Source: DATFLS01 sp964413425
GTDB taxonomy: Bacteria > Fidelibacterota > JAANXI01
Reading direction: 5' to 3'
DNA: 64,000 nt
Assembly (NCBI GenBank): GCA_964413425.1
Contig: CAYPST010000001.1
Location: forward strand, 58,172-122,171
In this document: positions 59,578 through 64,000 of the stretch, piece after piece
Position numbering within the stretch: the first letter of the stretch is position 1
Layout: every line of letters begins with the position of its first letter
Made by a program: the position numbers and the translations under genes
Notes under the pieces: generated by a model
Told to the model about the DNA's origin: nothing
The model's database searches: none
The model's input: only the letters and a program-made list of their open reading frames with translations

Positions 59578-62538
59578 TTAAAAAGGATTCACCAGACCGA
59601 TCCGGAAAAACAGATTCCCGGATTTCCCCGTTCGCCAATCCCGGATGGTATTTCCCATACCGTAGCCAAGATGCAGAATGGGATAACCGCCAGCTTCCAC
59701 TGCGGTTCGAAATTCAAATCCGGCGGCGGTTTTACTTCGGCGCCCGGAATCACTCCAGACCGATCCGTGATCGATAAACCAGGAGCAGGAGGTACGTCCG
59801 ACCCGGATACCGAAAAAGTGCACAGGTAACGAGGGCAAAACCGGCAGCCGGGCTTCCACGGTTGTATAAAACAATCGCTCACCTACCATTATTCCATCGG
59901 TTCCTCGTAATTGATAATTTTCCCTTGTTTCAAGCAGGGGTTGCTCCGGGAGATATGCGGGAAGATTGCCGGTGAAATAGAGACTCACATCATCGGTGAT
60001 CCCGGGAGCTGCCTGAACCGGATAGCTGCCAGCTATACTCATATAACTTCCTCTGATATAAAAGACCACCGGACCATACACCTTGCGATTGAGAAATGTA
60101 TCGAAATGTATCTTCTGGTAACTATACTGACCATAGAAGGATTGATTGGCACCATCCAGATTCACCACTCCGCCCCAACCCTGGGTTGGAAGATAGCGAT
60201 TGTTCCTGTCCGGTTTTCTGGAGAGCCACCGATACCGAAGGGTGAGTTTGCCGATGTCTCCCGACTCCGGGGGAGGCCGTTCCTGTCGATGCGTTCCCAG
60301 CAACGAAGCTTTATTGGTATACAGAGTGGCTCCGATACTCAATCGATGATTCGAATACAGCGAAGTGCCCCAATTCAAGGGCAATACGGCCAGCACAAAT
60401 CCACCCCGCCGGGTTTCAATGAGCCAGCCCTGATCATACGGTTGGATCAGTGCTGAGCTGTTCTTCAGTACGCCCACCGTGAGGAACGGGGGGAGTGCCG
60501 CAGTATTATACAGAAACAGATACCCGTCGAAGAGCCCATGGGAATAAGGCGGATAATCAACAATTCCACCGGCGAATACAAGGTGTTTTCCCATGGCGTC
60601 ATTCCAGGCAGTAAAGCCGCCGATGCCTGTCGGTGTCGGGAGAACAAGTGATCCAAGTTCCCTGGGGTGTCTCCAGAATCGGTAGTCCTCAAATCGCCAG
60701 GATGAGTCAGATGCTGTGCGCACAGATATCTCTGGCAGTGGAGGCGACGGCTGCCTGGAGCGCCAGTTCCGGTACTCTTCCCGTAAAACCAATTGAGTCC
60801 CGGTCTCGGGAGTTCGATCCGGATCAACGAACACTACTCGAGGTGTATCCACATCGGCCAGTGCGATGGCAAGGATTTTTTCGCTTCCCGGGACACGTTG
60901 TTTACCGAAAATCCCGCTGGCAACATCGGTTAATTGCACCAATTCACCGGGAGCGTCCGGCGAGACCTTATAGAGATTGGGAGTCGAATTGCGATATGAG
61001 GTGAAAATAACACTTTTGCCGTCCGCACCCCAAACTGGCAGAAGGTCTTCTGCGGAATCATCGGTGAGTTTCCAATAGTACTCGCCCGCCGTATCCATCA
61101 CGGCGATATCCACATTGCCGCCTATATTCTGCACCATGTATGCCAGCCATTCACCATCCGGAGACAAGGCGGGATCATTCACCTGGAGATGGGATCCGAA
61201 CTGACTGATCCTGCGAACCTGAGTCCCATGCAAATCAATCGAATAAATATGTGCAGTATCAGTCGGACTTGCCACGAAATACACAGTATTATTCTTCCGG
61301 CCGATCACCGGTTTATGGGCGCGCATATCCCTGGTGAGCCAGGTCTTCTCGCCTGTATGAGTATTGATTTTCCGGAGGTCATAGAGCAGAGAGCCATGTG
61401 CGCCGCGATGATATTCACTGACAATGATGGTCTTTCCATCGGACGTCCAGGCGGGAGCGCTTCCGAACCGGCCGGAATGCAGAGTACTCACGCGACGAGT
61501 GGAATCCGTGGTTACGAGATAGATGGACTGATACCGCTGAGAGGACGAGATCTTTCCAACGAAAGCAACCGTGCTGCTGTCCGGAGCGATTGTGAGATCG
61601 TAGACATATCGGATCTTCGGAGCAGCAAGGACCTCCCCGACATCTTCGATCCGTTCTTTTTGTCCCCGGTAACTGTAATAGTACGTGTTCATTGCCCGGC
61701 GCCATTCTTCGTGAAATTTGCTGACGGTCTGCCCGGTTGCCGCCAGGAACGCCTCCCTGAAATCATAATAACCGAAGGTCTTGTGCCGCCATCGGGCGAT
61801 TTCGGCGAGTGTGCTGTCGCCGTACTTATCCACGAGATACAGGACCTTCGCATAGCCCTCATCATGCGGATCTAATCTATGCAGGACATTTTTATAGGTA
61901 TACATCTTCATCCGGGCATCACTGCGTTCCACCCGCCAGCGTTCGGTATAATATTCTGCGGTTCCTTCGATGAACCACATTGGCACGAATGCATGATTCC
62001 ATATCCCCAGCCAGCTGCTCACTGCGCGCAGCAACACCACGTGCTGCAGTTCGTGGGCCACTACCAATCGAAGCCACTCCTGCGAACCGGCGAATCGTCC
62101 TGCCGCCTGGCTCTGCCGCACCCAGATGAAAATCTGATTGGAGGGCATCGCATACCCGTTCATGATTTCATCTTCGGCAGTGAGGGTGATGTGGATTGGT
62201 CCGAATTCGTCCAACTCTACTTGTCTCAGCAGGACGGGATAGATTTGTTCTGCGATGTGAGCGGTTGCTTCTGCGGTGTGTTTCAGCCCTGCATGGTAGT
62301 GAATCCGGAAATGTGATGTGCGTACAGTGAACCAGTCTAACTCCGGATGGGTTCGCCCATTCATCATCCAGGTTCCCTGACCAAAAAGTGCTGCCGAATT
62401 CAGTACGATGAGGAGAAGCATACAAAGGGGCAAATACAATCCGGCAGATATCCGACGAATACGCCCGGATATTTTGAACCAGGAACCACAGGAAGTGCGA
62501 AAGCAGTCTGAATAAGGGTGCGAACGATAATACTTCAT
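59578..62538 (-). CDS. Zincin protease-beta-propeller-outer-membrane barrel fusion protein
   Basis: 986 residues with three parts. First, an exported gluzincin-like domain with HELQH (162-166) and the downstream EGTAE (191-195), giving HExxH and third-ligand Glu. Second, a PD40/TolB-type six- or seven-bladed propeller (about 300-590), with repeats such as APDSSTVAFVG, TSDGKTIIVSEY, SPDGEWLAYMV and GADGKSVIFTSY. Third, a C-terminal beta barrel (about 690-986) ending in an aromatic F (FRIGLVNPF). An outer-membrane-anchored peptidase or assembly factor is likely. A long basic N-terminal region precedes the membrane segment (about 33-52). Single gene. Confidence 0.82.
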   Translation of the reverse strand: MKYYRSHPYSDCFRTSCGSWFKISGRIRRISAGLYLPLCMLLLIVLNSAALFGQGTWMMNGRTHPELDWFTVRTSHFRIHYHAGLKHTAEATAHIAEQIYPVLLRQVELDEFGPIHITLTAEDEIMNGYAMPSNQIFIWVRQSQAAGRFAGSQEWLRLVVAHELQHVVLLRAVSSWLGIWNHAFVPMWFIEGTAEYYTERWRVERSDARMKMYTYKNVLHRLDPHDEGYAKVLYLVDKYGDSTLAEIARWRHKTFGYYDFREAFLAATGQTVSKFHEEWRRAMNTYYYSYRGQKERIEDVGEVLAAPKIRYVYDLTIAPDSSTVAFVGKISSSQRYQSIYLVTTDSTRRVSTLHSGRFGSAPAWTSDGKTIIVSEYHRGAHGSLLYDLRKINTHTGEKTWLTRDMRAHKPVIGRKNNTVYFVASPTDTAHIYSIDLHGTQVRRISQFGSHLQVNDPALSPDGEWLAYMVQNIGGNVDIAVMDTAGEYYWKLTDDSAEDLLPVWGADGKSVIFTSYRNSTPNLYKVSPDAPGELVQLTDVASGIFGKQRVPGSEKILAIALADVDTPRVVFVDPDRTPETGTQLVLREEYRNWRSRQPSPPLPEISVRTASDSSWRFEDYRFWRHPRELGSLVLPTPTGIGGFTAWNDAMGKHLVFAGGIVDYPPYSHGLFDGYLFLYNTAALPPFLTVGVLKNSSALIQPYDQGWLIETRRGGFVLAVLPLNWGTSLYSNHRLSIGATLYTNKASLLGTHRQERPPPESGDIGKLTLRYRWLSRKPDRNNRYLPTQGWGGVVNLDGANQSFYGQYSYQKIHFDTFLNRKVYGPVVFYIRGSYMSIAGSYPVQAAPGITDDVSLYFTGNLPAYLPEQPLLETRENYQLRGTDGIMVGERLFYTTVEARLPVLPSLPVHFFGIRVGRTSCSWFIDHGSVWSDSGRRSKTAAGFEFRTAVEAGGYPILHLGYGMGNTIRDWRTGKSGNLFFRIGLVNPF

Positions 62539-62751
62539 GTCAATTTTCCAACGGTTACTCAGTCTCCTGCTATGGCACCGGGTGATAATTTATTATCGGA
62601 CCAACCTGGGATTTCACTACATTACCGCCGCTTTCGGGAACTCAACTCTTCTCCCCGATTCATCTCTGGCGGAGGCAGCGGCTGTTCCCGGGATACTCAG
62701 GATCAGGTGGGCGGTTCAGTTCGGTTTTGCGAACAGTATACTTGCGAGACA

Positions 62752-63786
62752 TCAATGCTGAAACGGCACCAAGGCATCCACCATCAAAGGAATGGATCGA
62801 TCCAGCCGGTAGTCGGTTTTGCTGTGATTATCGGGGAATTCCTCATAGATATGCTTGATATCCATCTCCTCCAGTTTCCGGTGAAGAATGCGATGCCCAT
62901 AGACCATATGATATTGATCCTGATCGCCGCAATCAATGTACACCAGATCCAGTTTCCGCAAATCGGCACCTTCGTCCTCCACCACATAGATCGGGTCATG
63001 CCGCAGCCAATTTTCCCAGCGATGTTGATCCAGCTCGCCCGTATATAAATCGAGCGGCAGCTGCACATCGGTGGGATTTTCCTCATTGGGATCGTACGTG
63101 GCAGCCATGGCAATGGCCATGAGTGTATGGAAATCGTCTCCGGAAACCTTTTCAGCGTTATGGAAATAGTCAATAAAATCGGGTATGGATCGGTCGTGTT
63201 TTGCCAGGGTATCAAGAACTGTCGGAAAATCCGTACGATAACAAAAATCGAAATACATATCCCCGGAGTGGCAGGCCACGGCATTCCAGACATCGGCATA
63301 TCGCATCCCATGAATGATGGCCCCATACCCGCCCGAAGACTTGCCAAAGACTCCCCGATGATCTCTGCCGGGTAAAATGGGTGCGCGTTCCTCAATAAAC
63401 GGGATAACCTCCTGGTGCAGAAAATCAGCCCAGGAGCCCACACTCGCGCTGTTGATGTACTGATTCCCTCCCAGTTTCGTAAAACAGTCCGGGAAAACCA
63501 CCACCGCCGGTTTGGTATTCCCATTTGCAATTAACCGATCCATCCGTTCCGGGACCGACTCTCCGAAGCTGGTATACGCAGTATGCTTCGGTCCGCCATT
63601 GGTATATCCGACGAAATCGTACAGCACCGGCAATTTCTCCTCACTCTCAAGAGACACATCCGGCGGAAGATATACGTCCACCCGGCGGTGCGAGGGGTCA
63701 TCCCAGGGATTATCCTGCAGTCTTGTCGAATCAATCCGGAACGTATGAACCGTGCCCCGCGGAACATCCGGTTTTAACATTGGCAT
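62752..63786 (-). CDS. Esterase, alpha/beta-hydrolase (esterase D/enterochelin-esterase-like)
   Basis: 344 residues without signal peptide. Nucleophile elbow GKSSG (148-152, Ser150), later Asp in IDCGDQDQYHMVYG and catalytic-type His in FPDNHSKTDYR near the C-terminus. PVLYDFVGYTNGG supplies the oxyanion region. Family members cleave carboxylic esters of varied kind. ATG 63786 follows GGAGAG; the frame extends to a GTG at 63813 without site. Last gene on the window. Confidence 0.82.
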   Translation of the reverse strand: MPMLKPDVPRGTVHTFRIDSTRLQDNPWDDPSHRRVDVYLPPDVSLESEEKLPVLYDFVGYTNGGPKHTAYTSFGESVPERMDRLIANGNTKPAVVVFPDCFTKLGGNQYINSASVGSWADFLHQEVIPFIEERAPILPGRDHRGVFGKSSGGYGAIIHGMRYADVWNAVACHSGDMYFDFCYRTDFPTVLDTLAKHDRSIPDFIDYFHNAEKVSGDDFHTLMAIAMAATYDPNEENPTDVQLPLDLYTGELDQHRWENWLRHDPIYVVEDEGADLRKLDLVYIDCGDQDQYHMVYGHRILHRKLEEMDIKHIYEEFPDNHSKTDYRLDRSIPLMVDALVPFQH

Positions 63787-64000
63787 GCATCTCTCTCCGT
63801 TTTCTCTGTTCACGCTTCTGAGTGGTAAAAGTATTGAAAAGAACGGGGGGGTTCAATCGAAATCAGTGTCTCACTCCATCCGAATCAACTCGCAAGATTT
63901 CATCGTGAATCCGGAATTCTTCCGATCTCTCATTTTCTGAGTCTATTTAGAAAACGCCTCGCCCCGAAGGGATGCTCCGAAGTCCCAGAAGGTCCAAGGG
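63787..64000. other. Right-edge region with no identified gene
   Basis: About 210 bases, beginning with the esterase leader. Open frames near the edge are short and could be the tail of a leftward gene entering from outside, but no recognisable protein is seen. Confidence 0.4.

Noticed and set aside
1..64000. tRNA, rRNA, riboswitch, prophage or transposase genes
   Set aside because: No cloverleaf-like, rRNA-like or conserved riboswitch pattern was noticed, and no integrase or transposase motif was found in any coding frame; a covariance-model scan would be needed to be certain.

Overview
The window comes from a bacterium, most likely a member of the Fibrobacterota-Chlorobiota-Bacteroidota (FCB) lineage or a close relative such as Rhodothermota, Balneolota or Marinimicrobia. 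This is an inference. It rests on a secreted nuclease with a C-terminal FlgD/sorting-like beta domain, two giant periplasmic TPR proteins, a TPR-barrel-ExbB-ExbD-TonB operon, and a carotenoid cluster whose gene content resembles that of Rhodothermus-type bacteria. No rRNA, tRNA, CRISPR array, transposase or phage gene was seen. Most genes lie on the minus strand.

1-10.8 kb is a light-response island. A tightly overlapping minus-strand operon runs leftward from 9791: a secreted unknown protein, a fused CrtYc-CrtYd lycopene cyclase, two CrtI-type desaturases, phytoene synthase, a 35-residue small ORF, a PlsC-type acyltransferase, a family 2 glycosyltransferase, a CruF-type hydratase, an SRPBCC protein and a class II CPD photolyase cut by the window edge. 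Divergent to it is a MerR-type regulator with the W-x9-EH cobalamin signature of CarH/LitR photoreceptors. The inferred product is a monocyclic carotenoid glycoside carrying a fatty acyl group.

10.9-19.3 kb holds DUF1614, SRPBCC and DUF4097 proteins, a beta-lactamase-fold hydrolase, a small unknown protein, MurB and an M1-family lipoprotein peptidase, with several repeat-bearing intergenic stretches. 19.7-26.5 kb is the five-gene TPR/outer-membrane barrel/ExbB/ExbD/TonB operon. 26.7-36.8 kb holds a geranylgeranyl-reductase-family flavoprotein, thyA-folA, a nuclease-Smr pair, a UPF0173 metallohydrolase, a PflX-like radical SAM protein, a 42-bp tandem repeat array, a beta-hydroxyacid dehydrogenase and Hsp20.

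37-49 kb holds a diadenylate cyclase, a secreted C1 peptidase, a Clp1/Grc3-like RNA kinase, a zinc-uptake-like operon with no ATPase gene in view, a Cu/Zn superoxide dismutase, and nicotinate phosphoribosyltransferase-archease-RtcB. 49-52.4 kb is an iron operon: Fur, FeoB, a small cysteine-rich protein and a DtxR-FeoA fusion, with an inverted repeat beside a near-consensus promoter. 52.5-63.8 kb holds a second giant TPR protein, PcrA/UvrD helicase, MltG, a zincin-propeller-barrel protein and an esterase.

The most unusual signals are the paired operator-like repeats found at two distant loci (13.7 and 31.9 kb), the 35-residue ORF inside the carotenoid operon, the 42-bp array, the ATPase-less metal transporter, and the dual-regulator iron operon.
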